NCBI GenBank assembly: GCA_950097015.1 | Contig: CATNEN010000005.1 | Span: forward strand, 310,001 to 374,000 | Direction: 5' to 3' | DNA length: 64,000 nucleotides | From: Macrostomum hystrix | Taxonomy: Eukaryota; Platyhelminthes; Macrostomidae | Shown here: piece after piece, positions 1 through 10,930 of the stretch | Layout of the letters: the number at the start of each line of letters is the position of its first letter | How positions within the stretch are numbered: the stretch's first letter is position 1 | Position numbers and translations under genes: made by a program | The notes under the pieces: model-generated | What the model was told of the DNA's origin: nothing | Databases searched by the model: none | Seen by the model: only the letters and a program-made list of their open reading frames with translations

Positions 1-3
1 ATG

Positions 4-3000
4 TCAGGTTGAAAGTATGAGTAAAGAATCAAAAGTGATTAAACTGTTCTCACAATCTTTAAGCCGCAGACCAATGATGAGTTCGTCCGCTTGTCGCAGC
101 AGGCCGGCTGCTGAATTGGCTCCTCCGTCCTCGGCTGCGTCTCCTTTGCTTCTAACAGCCTCAGCCGCTGCCTCCAATGCGTCTAGTCGACCCCTCTGCA
201 GGCACTCCTTCAGCGTGGCCAGCCTCGTCTTGCGCTCTTTGCTAGCTGCCTCCGCTTCTTCGCGCAATTGCCTGCGCTTCTCCTCCGCCTCCGCTTCCGC
301 TTGCTTCCGTTTCTCTTCTTCGTGCTTCCGATTCTCTTCTTCTTGCTTCCGATTCTCTTCTTCTTGCTTCCGATTCTCTTCTTCTTGCTTCCGATTCTCT
401 TCTTCTTGCTTCCGTTTCTCTTCTTCTTGCTTCCGTTTCTCTTCTTCGTGCTTCCGATTCTCTTCTTCTTGCTTCCGTTTCTCTTCTTCTTGCTTCCGAT
501 TCTCTTCTTCTTGCTTCCGTTTCTCTTCTTCTTGCTTCCGATTCTCTTCTTCTTGCTTCCGATTCTCTTCTTCTTGCTTCCGTTTCTCTTCCGCTTCGGC
601 TTCCTCCTGCTTCCGTTTCTCTTCTTCTTGCTTCCGATTCTCTTCTTCTTGCTTCCGATTCTCTTCTTCTTGCTTCCGATTCTCTTCTTCTTGCTTCCGA
701 TTCTCTTCTTCTTGCTTCCGATTCTCTTCTTCTTGCTTCCGTTTTTCTTCCACTTCGGCTTCCTCCTGCTTCCGTTTCTCTTCCTCCTGCTTCCGTGTCT
801 CTTCCTCCTGCTTCCGTTTCTCTTCTTCATGCTTCCGTGTCTCTTCCGCCTCCGCTTCCGCCCGTTTCCGCTCCTCAGCTTCCGCTTGCTCCCGCTGCCG
901 CTTCTCCTCCGCCTGAACGGCCTCCTCCTCAGTCAGTGGTGGCAGCCCCGAGCGCTGCCTGGCATAGTCGGCCTGTCGTCGTCGACGGCGAACAGCTTCG
1001 GCTAGTCGGCGAGAGCGTGATGTCTCGGCTTCCTGACGAGTGGCTTCGCGATTGGCCAAATCTGCCGGAGTCTCGTAGCGGAATGTGAGCAGGGTCGCTG
1101 GTGGCTTGGAGGCGGAGGCTTCAACGGATTCCAGCGTGACCGGCGACCCAGCTTCCTTTGCGTGCTGCGTGGGACGGGATGATCGGGGTTTGAATCTGAT
1201 GAGTCACGTGAGTCACGTGATGCTTTTAGAAAGTCGCGTGATGCTTTTAGAAAGTCACGTGATGCTTTTAGAAAGTCACGTGATGCTTTTAGAAAGTCAC
1301 GTGATGCTTTTATAAAGTCACGTGATGCTTTTATAAAGTCACGTGATGATTTTTTCAAAATCACGTAATTATTTTTTAAGTAACGTTTTGTTTTTTTGAA
1401 GTTTCTTGTTGCTTTTATAAGCAACTTGAGGCATTCTAATTATTCAGCCTTAAAAAAGTCACGTGATGCTTCTAAAGCCCACGCGATAATTTTAAAAGTC
1501 ATGTTCGTCCATGCCGTTCCATGATCACCTGATACCTAAATCACGTGATGCTTTGCTGGAGTCTAAGTTTACATTTCGCAGAAAAAAGCTTTAAGAGTCT
1601 TTCGTAGTCAAAAATTTAATAATTGAGCACATAAAGTTCGTAGAAACTTTCTGATTCCAGCATACCTTAGCAGCCGGCACAGTAGCCTCCAAAACGCCTT
1701 TACTATCTGTGCCCTTGAAAGCGATCAGTTCACCGTTTGGCAGCCGGAGTTTGAGTCGTTCCGTTGCCATAGCAACAGCCGACTCGGCAACGGCCAGCTG
1801 CACCACGGTGGGCGCATCAGCTCGCAACAGAAGCTGCTGGGGAGTCAAGAGCCTGCAGGAATCCGTCAGCCACCAACTCGGTCCGACAAAGGGAAACTGT
1901 TCCGCAGCGACAGTTCGTGACACCCCGACAGCTCTGACCAAATAGTTGAAGAAGCACTTCTCTTCTGCCTTGCCATTGTCTGTCTCGTCGTCTAGCGATG
2001 TCAGTCGAGCCGTCAGCCGCAGCATATAATTTCCGGGCTTCGGGAAGCGAGCAATAAATGCGATTTGTTGACTATCATCCTTGCTGTCGTCACCGTTTTC
2101 TGGTTGGACGAATGTCAAGCCGTCAAGGATTCGATCCCCGCCGCCGACTTCCTTGCCGTCCGCAACGTCCAACATCAGCAGATCGCAGCTGAAACCTTTG
2201 AAGATCTTGTTCTCTGCTTCAGCTCCTTGATCCACGCGCCAGACGGTTTTGAGTTCGAATTCTTCAGTTCGAATGTACGGCTCCGGGTGCGTCACGGGCT
2301 GGAGTCGCTGCAGACGTTTATCACCGCCGTTCGTCGATCCAACGACCCGGCCAAGTTTCAACGCCGAAGCTGGCAAAATTGTCGGAGCGTCGAGGCATTC
2401 AACATCGGCGTCGATTAGGAACTGGCAGAGTGGCCAATCGGCGTCTCCGTAAATCACCAGGGCGTACTGTCCGGCCTCCTTGGCCAGGAAGTGAAACGTG
2501 CTGCCGTCACCAGCTTCCTGACGCCAGGCCAGCAGCTTGCCAGAAGCGTCAGTTTCGTCCTCAACACCGCGCACCGCGGCGCGCAGCGGCTTAGTCGAAT
2601 TCGGGTGCCGCAGTCGCAAAGTCGCCTCCCCGTCGCCGGCTAGAAGTTCGCCGGGCGAGTCGCTTTCAACGCCGGCTTCGGCGGCCCGTCGGCCGGCGCC
2701 GAACTCGCTGAGCTGGCGCGGATCGACCGCCTCGGGCAGGCGACGCGGGTTGGGAGACGCGCAGTGCAGCACGTACATGTACAGCGGGTAGACTGTGACG
2801 CGAACCTCCATACCGCCTGGCGCAATCTGTTCGCAGCGACCTTTGATCAGCAGCTGGTATTTGCCTTTGGCTGGCGGTGTACAGGACACCGTCAGGTCCT
2901 TGCCTGACCGAGAAACTCGAGTCAGCCTCTCCAGGCTGGGATCCTGAACCGCCTGTTTGATAGCCGCCGCGGCGGCCGCGTTGAACGAAGCGGTGTGTAC

Positions 3001-5908
3001 AAACAGCTCGACGCTGTACTCGCGAGTGTCCGGGCCGGCCTCGCGGAAGGTCAACGCGGCCAGACCGTTGGCGGGCACGAGGACAACGTTTCTGGGACAG
3101 TCGACCACTTCTAAGTTGAAGTTGCGCTCGAATTCAATGTTCACCTTGGTTTTGAAATTGGTTCGCGATCGGAAAGCTGGTTTTAGAGAGGGGATTGAGT
3201 GGCAGACCAGTCTGACGCGTTTGCCTCACGCACCAAAATCCACTAGATGGATTCCGCGGCGAGGCCACATTCACTTGGGACGCAGCCGCGGAGAGAAGGC
3301 TTGGGGGCTTGTCGTGCAATTTGCGCCATTGAGAGCCAACCTCCAAGGCACAGTGAGAGTGTACACTGCCTGACGATGAGAAAGTCAGGGCAGATATACA
3401 CACCAGCGTGTGTACATCGTGTGCCTGCATGTGCCTGCGTACAGTATCTGTGTGCGTGTGTGCTCAGGAGTCAGCGAAATGGGCAGAATTGCCTCCTCGC
3501 TGGCTGCGGGTCTGGTGTCACCATCCTTATCTACCTCTCATCCTTATCTACCTCTCATCCTTATCTACCTCTCATCCTTATCTACCTCGATCTCATCCTT
3601 ATCTACCTCTCATCCTTATCTACCTCTCATCCTTATCTACCTCTCATCCTTATCTACCTCTCATCCTTATCTACCTCTCACCTATTTGGGGCGCAGCCTC
3701 GGAGAGAAGGCTTTGGGGGCTTGTCGTGTAATTTACGCCCTTGAGGGCCAAATCTAAGGCACAGTGATAGTGTAAACTGTCTGACAATGAGAAAGTGTGT
3801 GTGCTGCGTGGTCTACTGTCATCCAATTAGTGTCCACAGTTTTGTAATATTTCCACCGCCCCTAGACAATGCTTCGGATTCGAACCTTGGGCATCTGGTA
3901 GAATTCTATGGCGGTCACCGGTCGCACCAGAAGCTGCCATTCGGCCGATTCCAACGGCAGGTGATCCTGAACAAACACGTCCGCATCAGTCAGGAAGTAC
4001 TCTTCGTTGCATTTGTACAGTTTGCTACCGGAGTTGGCTTTGGCGTCGGCCACCTCGCCGCTGGACTCGTCGATTCGTCGATAATTGCCGTCCGAGAAGT
4101 TGACGACAGCCGTGGAGCCCCAGTGCGCGTCGACTAGGCGCCATTCGCCGCGCATCCAGCAGGCGAACCAGATGCCAGTGGAGCGACACGCGTGACCGAG
4201 CTTGAACTCGATGCCCTTCTTGAAGCCGCGAAGTCGCTTGTAGGGAATCGAACCGGCGCTGTAATTGTAAAGTTTGAGAACGAGCGAATAAAGGAGGAAA
4301 GAATAAATGATTAAAAGTCAAAAGCTTGTAAGAACGTGAGTAATTAGAGGAGAATTAGTCGGGGAGGAGGAGGGGAGGTTGTAGCCTAGTGGTTAGAGCG
4401 TCGGACTCACGACTTGAAGGTCGGGGGTTCGATTCCAGACCCCCAACGTAAGAATTTGTGTCTTTTGCAAGATACATAACTCTGCATTACTTCAGTTCAC
4501 CCAGCTGTTAAATGGGTACCAGTATCACCTGGGGTAAATTAGGGTGGTTGTAGAGTCCCTAGTCCATGGACTCAAGTCCATGGACTCAACAGCCGTACGC
4601 AGCCTTCAAATGAGCCGCGCAATAGCTGCGGCTGTGCTGTCGGCTGCACATCTGGCCCAGCTAGAGGAAAGCGAGTAAGTACTTAGGGGAGAACGAGTGA
4701 GTAATTAGTAGAGAACGAGTGAGTAATTAGTAGAGAACGAGTGAGTAATTAGTAGAGAACGAGTGAGTAATTAGTAGAGAACGAGTGAGTAATTAGTAGA
4801 GAACGAGTGAGTAATTAGTAGAGAACGAGTGAGTAATTAGTAGAGAACGAGTGAGTAATTAGTAGAGAACGAGTGAGTAATTAGTAGAGAACGAGAGAGT
4901 AATTAGTAGAGAACGAGTGAGTAATTAGTAGAGAACGAGTGAGTAATTAGTAGAGAACGAGTGAGTAATTAGTAGAGAACGAGTGAGTAATTAGTAGAGA
5001 ACGAGTGAGTAATAAGGGGAGAACGAGTGAGTAATTAGTAGAGAACGAACGAGTAATTAGTAGAGAACGAGAGAGTAATTAGTAGAGAACGAGTGAGTAA
5101 TTAGTAGAGAACGAGAGAGTAATTAGTAGAGAACGAGTGAGTAATTAGTAGAGAACGAGTGAGTAATTAGTAGAGAACGAGTGAGTAATTAGTAGAGAAC
5201 GAGTGAGTAATTAGTAGAGAACGAGTGAGTAATTAGTAGAGAACGAACGAGTAATTAGGTAAGAACGAGTATTTGGGCACTCGATAAACGACTTAAACAG
5301 GGGCAGATTAATCTCAATCCAATGAATGTCCAAAGCGTCGAAAATTCTCACACTAGCAGCCTTTCAAACACATCGGACTGCATCGAATGGTCTCGCATTT
5401 TGGCCACAATGTCCATCGGGCCGCCTTTCAATGCGCCGGCTGAGTTTTTGCTAATTTTCGCCGGATCCGCGGTGCCAACAAAACAGAAGGCCGCTCTCAG
5501 CTTGTCCAACTCGTCGCGACAGCCTGAGAACAATTGCTCGCCGAATGACTCCCATGACTGTCTGGCTGATGGCAACTGACTCCTGGCCCGCCTGTCGATT
5601 TCGACAAAATCGGCCAAATTGAACAGATCCGATTTGCGACGCCGCGACGGCAGCGGCGCACCGGGCAGTGTCGACTCCTTGGGCGAACGACCGAACTCAA
5701 TCTGTCGTCTAGCCAACCAGTGAAGTGTGGGATAGGTGCCCTGTTTTACAGCCTCAATTAGATCTATCTCAGGCGGATAGCAATGCGACTCTAAAGGTAG
5801 TTCGTCAGTTTCTAGGACATAGTTGTAGGATTTCAGGTGATCAGGAAGCTGCTGCTGGTGGGTCTGCTGATTGGCAGGTTTCTCTTTCACATTTGTTGAA
5901 GATGCCAT
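4..5908 (-). CDS. KY/hillarin-type transglutaminase-like protein with C-terminal K/Q/E-rich helix
   Basis: Exons read on the minus strand: 5908-5352, 4258-3886, 3144-1666 and about 1164-4 (first base of the last exon could instead be 1195). Phases agree (2, 0, 0), giving about 1189 residues. Exon 1 has the KY-family lead-in (EIDRRARSQLP, then DELDKLRAAFCF). Exons 1-2 form the transglutaminase-like core (FERLLVAGSIPYKRLRGFKKG, GEWRLVDAHWG). Exon 3 holds the long beta-rich C-terminal region typical of hillarin/KY. The last exon encodes heptads of KQEEENR type, predicted as a single alpha-helix or coiled coil. KY proteins act at muscle Z-discs and the actin/septin cytoskeleton. The expected catalytic Cys and His are not visible, only the Asp, so it is probably a pseudoenzyme. 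A GT at 44-45 could end the last exon before the listed stop. A splice acceptor lies just 5' of the ATG. Confidence 0.8.
296..840 (-). repeat. Coding 21-bp tandem repeat (KQEEENR heptads)
   Basis: Codon-aligned 21-bp units inside the last exon of the KY-like gene, each encoding a seven-residue E/K/Q/N/R unit. The run is broken twice by an AEAEEKRKQEE-type spacer, so a larger block has been duplicated. The period keeps both frame and heptad register. Confidence 0.9.
1199..1560. repeat. 21-bp intronic minisatellite with CACGTG core
   Basis: Units of type AGTCACGTGATGCTTTTAGA, nearly perfect at 1212-1350 and decaying towards 1560. It fills the intron between the last two exons of the KY-like gene. 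Nearly every unit contains the palindrome CACGTG. Confidence 0.9.
3205..3522 (+). mobile_element. SINE family B, copy 1
   Basis: Contains GATTCCGCGGCGAGGCCAC (tRNA-like B-box side), then a body with GCAGCCGCGGAGAGA and ACTGCCTGACGATGAGAAAG, ending in GGTCTGGTGTCACC. The body recurs at 3688, 13490 and, reversed, 28975. It lies antisense in a KY-like gene intron. The A-box half is degraded. Confidence 0.7.
3523..3680. repeat. 15-bp minisatellite
   Basis: About ten copies of CTCATCCTTATCTAC, with one copy lengthened by TCGAT. It lies exactly between two SINE-B copies in the intron 3145-3885. Confidence 0.93.
3688..3850 (+). mobile_element. SINE family B, copy 2 (5'-truncated)
   Basis: Starts within the element at ATTTGGGGCGCAGCC and continues through the shared body (GGCTTGTCGTG, then ACTGTCTGACAATGAGAAAG). 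The tRNA-like head is absent. Confidence 0.65.
4373..4668 (+). mobile_element. SINE family A, full-length tRNA-derived copy
   Basis: The head is tRNA-like, with A-box TAGCCTAGTGG and B-box GGTTCGATTCC, closing at 4446. Then come a body with TTCAGTTCACCCAGC and AAATGGGTACCAG, a palindromic GTCCATGGACT segment and a tail near CATCTGGCCCAGC. Related copies lie at 10806, 15047 and 40660. It is read as a SINE rather than a tRNA gene because the body follows without a break and recurs. Minisatellite-like sequence on both sides suggests insertion into the array that follows. Confidence 0.8.
4670..5268. repeat. 22-bp minisatellite
   Basis: About 26 copies of GAGTAATTAGTAGAGAACGA with two linking bases. 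It occupies the intron 4259-5351 of the KY-like gene. A degenerate unit also occurs at 4333-4355, on the other side of the SINE. Confidence 0.93.
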
Positions 5909-5986
5909 TGCTTTTGTTACGAGCTATTGTCGCTTTCCTAAAGAGTTAAATAAAGATTGAAAAAGACCACTTTTAAAAGATTAGAT

Positions 5987-8186
5987 AAACATGATCTTAG
6001 ACTGCTAGACATGATCCTAGACTGTTAGACATGATCCTAGACTGCTAGACATGATCCTAGACTGTTAGACATGATCCTAGACTGTTAGACATAATCCTAG
6101 ACTGTTAGACATGATCCTAGACTGCTAGACATGATCCTAGACTGTTAGACATGATCCTAGACTGTTAGACATGATCCTAGACTGCTAGACATGATCCTAG
6201 ACTGTTAGACATGATCCTAGACTGTTAGACATGATTCTAGACTGTTCGACATGATCCTAGACTTTTAGACATGATTCTAGACTGTTAGACATGATCCTAG
6301 ACTGTTAGACATGATCCTAGACTGTTAGACATGATCCTAGACTGTTAGACATGATTCTAGACTGTTCGACATGATCCTAGACTTTTAGACATGATCCTAG
6401 ACTGTTAGACAGAATCCTAGACTGTTCGACATGATCCTAGACTGTTACACATGATTCTAGACTGTTCGACATGATCCTAGACTTTTAGACATGATCCTAG
6501 ACTTTTAGACATGATTCTAGACTGTTAGACATGATCCTAGACTGTTAGACATGATCCTAGACTGTTAGACAAGATCCTGGACTGTTAGACATGATCCTAG
6601 ACTGTTAGACATGATCCTAGACTGTTAGACAAGATCCTGGACTGTTAGACATGATCCTAGACTGTTAGACAAGATCCTGGACTGTTAGACATGATCCTAG
6701 ACTGTTACACATGATTCTAGACTGTTCGACATGATCCTAGACTTTTAGACATGATTCTAGACTGTTAGAAATAATCCTAGACTGTTAGACATGATCCTAG
6801 ACTGTTAGACATGATCCTAGACTGTTAGACATGATCCTAGACTTTTAGACATGATTCTAGACTGTTAGACATGATCCTAGACTGTTAGAAATAATCCTAG
6901 ACTGTTAGACATGATCCTAGACTGTTAGAAATAGTCCTAGACTGTTAGACAAGATCCTGGACTGTTAGACATGATCCTAGACTGTTAGAAATAATCCTAG
7001 ACTGTTAGACATGATCCTAGACTGTTAGAAATAGTCCTAGACTGTTAGACATGATCCTAGACTGTTAGACATGATCCTAGACTGTTAGACAAGATCCTGG
7101 ACTGTTAGACATGATCCTAGACTGTTAGACATGATCCTAGACTGTTAGACATGATCCTAGACTGTTAGACATGATCCTAGACTGTTACACATGATTCTAG
7201 ACTGTTCGACATGATCCTAGACTTTTAGACATGATTCTAGACTGTTAGACATGATCCTAGACTGTTAGAAATAATCCTAGACTGTTAGACATGATCCTAG
7301 ACTGTTAGAAATAGTCCTAGACTGTTAGACATGATCCTAGACTGTTAGACGTGATCCTAGACTGTTAGACATGATCCTAGACTGTTAGACAAGATCCTAG
7401 ACTGTTAGACATGATCCTAGACTGTTAGACAGAATCCTAGACTGTTCGACATGATCCTAGACTGTTACACATGATTCTAGACTGTTCGACATGATCCTAG
7501 ACTTTTAGACATGATTCTAGACTGTTAGACATGATCCTAGACTGTTAGACATGATCCTAGACTGTTAGACATGATCCTAGACTGTTAGACATGATCCTAG
7601 ACTGTTAGACATGATCCTAGACTGTTAGAAATAGTCCTAGACTGTTAGACATGATCCTAGACTGTTAGACATGATCCTAGACTGTTAGAAATAGTCCTAG
7701 ACTGTTAGACATGATCCTAGACTGTTAGACATGATCCTAGACTGTTAGACATGATCCTAGACTGTTAGACATGATCCTAGACTGTTAGAAATAGTCCTAG
7801 ACTGTTAGACATGATCCTAGACTGTTAGACAGAATCCTAGACTGTTCGACATGATCCTAGACTGTTACACATGATTCTAGACTGTTCGACATGATCCTAG
7901 ACTTTTAGACATGATTCTAGACTGTTAGACATGATCCTAGACTGTTAGACATGATCCTAGACTGTTAGAAATAGTCCTAGACTGTTAGACATGATCCTAG
8001 ACTGTTAGACATGATCCTAGACTATTAGAAATAGTCCTAGACTGTTAGACATGATCCTAGACTGTTAGACATGATCCTAGACTGTTAGACATGATCCTAG
8101 ACTGTTAGACATGATCCTAGACTGTTAGACAGAATCCTAGACTGTTAGACATGATCCTAGACTGTTACACATGATCCTAAACTGTT
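5987..8186. repeat. 20-bp minisatellite, about 110 units
   Basis: The unit ACTGTTAGACATGATCCTAG keeps an exact 20-bp period, so unit starts stay in phase for over 2 kb. Recurring variants include TTCGAC, GAAATAGTCC and AAGATCCTGG, and combinations of variants repeat in order, so blocks have been copied. The array begins about 80 bp upstream of the KY-like start codon. Confidence 0.97.
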
Positions 8187-9080
8187 TTACCTATATAAAA
8201 CGTATTGCAGTCTTTAAAGTTGCTGATTATCAAGTAGGAATTCAGACTAAACGGATTAATCTTGTTCCTCATTAGTTATCCTCTCCGACTAGAATTTATA
8301 TTTGACTATCATCTAAAAACTTTGTCATATGTCAATCAAAATAGCCTCGACAAAAAATGCTGGAAAGATTATTGAACTGCCTCCTTAATTAATCTATAGT
8401 CCTGTGAGTGCCACTGTAAACTGTTTACCTACCCAGACTCATAAAAAATATGAAAATATTAGTTTTTAACATACCCTCATGCAGGTTAGTCCATGGACTA
8501 ATTGAGTTGCTAACTAGCTGCTACAGGCAGGTAGATGCTTTCTGTGTAAAGTTAAATTTGCAATTATTAAGCTCAAAACGCGGGTGAGCACTGTCAAATA
8601 TTCTATCCGTTGTCTCTCCCCAAAAATTGCTTCTATAGAAGCAGTTTATTTATAAGGTCCACGCTATTCTACCCCACCCAAAACTACAGCCAATCTCGGA
8701 TCCCAAATCCCAAACCCATCTTGCTAGAGAGGCCATTGTTCCTACTAATTCTATTCAAATTCTGCTTCTCTAGAATGTGCCGGGGTGGTAAGAAGGGCTT
8801 TGTCACTGTTGCCTATGGCAACCATTTTTTAAAGCATTGAGTTGATGTATTAGATGTATAGAGGTGATGCACATAGGCGAAAGAACGAGAGAGACCTAAA
8901 CGGCTATTTTGTTACTGTGTATAGCCTACTTTTGCCTGAAATATTATGTAAATTGAGTCGGTGCAGACACAATGGGCGACAAAATCAATAATACCTAGTA
9001 AATCAAGTTTATTGAAAAAAAGATTTTTAAAATAGGCAAAAGAAGCTAGACTAGAAAGGCAGCATAAGCGAAAACTATTA
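8187..9080. other. AT-rich intergenic spacer
   Basis: Unique sequence between two related minisatellites. No conserved reading frame, RNA gene or repeat seen. Confidence 0.6.
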
Positions 9081-9955
9081 GATAGGTTCGATAACTGTTA
9101 GACATATCGATAACTGTTAGACATATCGATAACTGTTAGACATATCGATAACTGTTAGACATATCGATAACTGTTAGACATATCGATAACTGTTAGACAT
9201 ATCGATAACTGTTAGACATATCGATAACTGTTAGACATATCGATAACTGTTAGACAAGATCGATAACTGTTAGACATATCGATAACTGTTAGACATATCG
9301 ATAACTGTTAGAAAAGATCGATAATAGTTAGACAGGATCGATTACTGTTAGACAAGATTGATAATAGTTAGACAGGATCGATTACTGTTAGACAAGATTG
9401 ATAATAGTTAGACAAGATTGATAAACTGTTAGACAGATCAATAACTGTTAGACATATCGATAACTGTTAGACATATCGATAACTGTTAGACATAATGATA
9501 ACTGTTAGAAAAGATCGATAATAGTTAGACAGGATCGATTACTGTTAGACAAGATTGATAATAGTTAGACAGGATCGATTACTGTTAGAAAAGATCGATA
9601 ATAGTTAGACAGGATCGATTACTGTTAGACAAGATTGATAATAGTTAGACAGGATCGATTACTGTTAGACAAGATCGATAACTGTTAGACAGGATCGATT
9701 ACTGTTAGACAAGATTGATAATAGTTAGACAGGATCGATTACTGTTAGACAAGATTGATAATAGTTAGACAGGATCGATTACTGTTAGACAAGATTGATA
9801 ATAGTTAGACAGGATCGATTACTGTTAGAAAAGATCGATAATAGTTAGACAGGATCGATTACTGTAAGACGATAACTGTTAGACATAAGGATCGATAACT
9901 GTTAGACAGGATCGAAAACTGTTAGACAGGATCGATAACTGTTAGACAGGATTGT
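9081..9955. repeat. 19-20-bp minisatellite
   Basis: The first units are GATAACTGTTAGACATATC. Later units alternate GATAATAGTTAGACAG and GATTACTGTTAGACAAG types. The ACTGTTAGACA core is shared with the array at 5987-8186. Confidence 0.95.
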
Positions 9956-10805
9956 CACCTATTAACCAAAATGATTTAGGTCATTTTTATTTATGACTGC
10001 ACGTTTTCAAACATTTAATTAAAGTTCTTTTTTTTCTTTTATCCGAGATATATCGAAACGATACCAGTGTTTAAGTCAGAGCCAAGTTTAAGTGTATATT
10101 TTGAATGTGAAGTCGACAATACTTTTTTACTTGCAGCAGTAAAAAATATTTTGATTGACATTCTGAAATCGAAAGTAGAATTTTGTGGACTTGCAAATAT
10201 CTCATGGAAAAAATCAACTCGACAAAGAGGAAAACTATTTTTCTAGAGTTGCTTCCAGAAGCAAATGCTGCACATTTCCACAAGCTTAATTCAAGCTATC
10301 ATTTGAGTTGATATCTTTAGCTCAATTTTGCTTCTGTGTTTTAGCATCTGACACGGTTGACGAAGCAGGTTCTTGAGCAGATCTAGATCAGGGAGCTTTC
10401 GCGATCAGCCAAGTGTTTCTTGGAACAAAGCTGGTGGATTAGGGACAGGAGAGAAAAATAAATGGGAGAGAACAGGGCAGAAAACGCGGAGAGAACAGGG
10501 GAGAGAACGGGAGAGAACATGGAAGAGAAAACGGGGAAGAGAAAAGGGGGAGAGAGCAGGGAAAAGAAGATTAAAGTCGATTAGTCGCATCTGTGGACGG
10601 AAGTCATCGCCAGAGATCGTGTTGTGCAAAAAAAATTGTAACTAGGTAAAGCATTAAATTAATTTTACGTTAATAAACTTATACTCGTACACCTTTAAGT
10701 AGTCTGATAAGTAACGTCTCATTGTCTTAAGTCGCATGCAGACGTGCATAGCAGGTTGTCGAAACTGTCTGAGAATATGCCAAATACGCATAGTATGTTG
10801 CCTGC
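9956..10805. other. Intergenic sequence with a purine-rich stretch
   Basis: AT-rich and unique, except for a G/A-rich segment at about 10441-10570 (degenerate GGAGAGAAC units). No gene recognised. Confidence 0.5.
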
Positions 10806-10930
10806 TTTCACAATTTGCATTGCTTCAGTTCACCCAGCTGCTAGATTGATACCAGCAGTTTAAGATGAAGGCGTCCCGGCCCAGTCCACTGACTGAACAG
10901 CCGAATGCCGCTCAATTTAGAGCTGCACTA
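10806..10930 (+). mobile_element. SINE family A, 3' fragment
   Basis: Starts at GCATTGCTTCAGTTCACC and runs through CCCAGCTGC and CCAGTCCACTGACTGAACAG to TAGAGCTGCACT. This is the body of the family A element, without its tRNA-like head. Confidence 0.6.

Noticed and set aside
4373-4447. A functional tRNA gene
   Set aside because: Fused to a repeated SINE body and related to degenerate copies elsewhere, so it is a SINE head.
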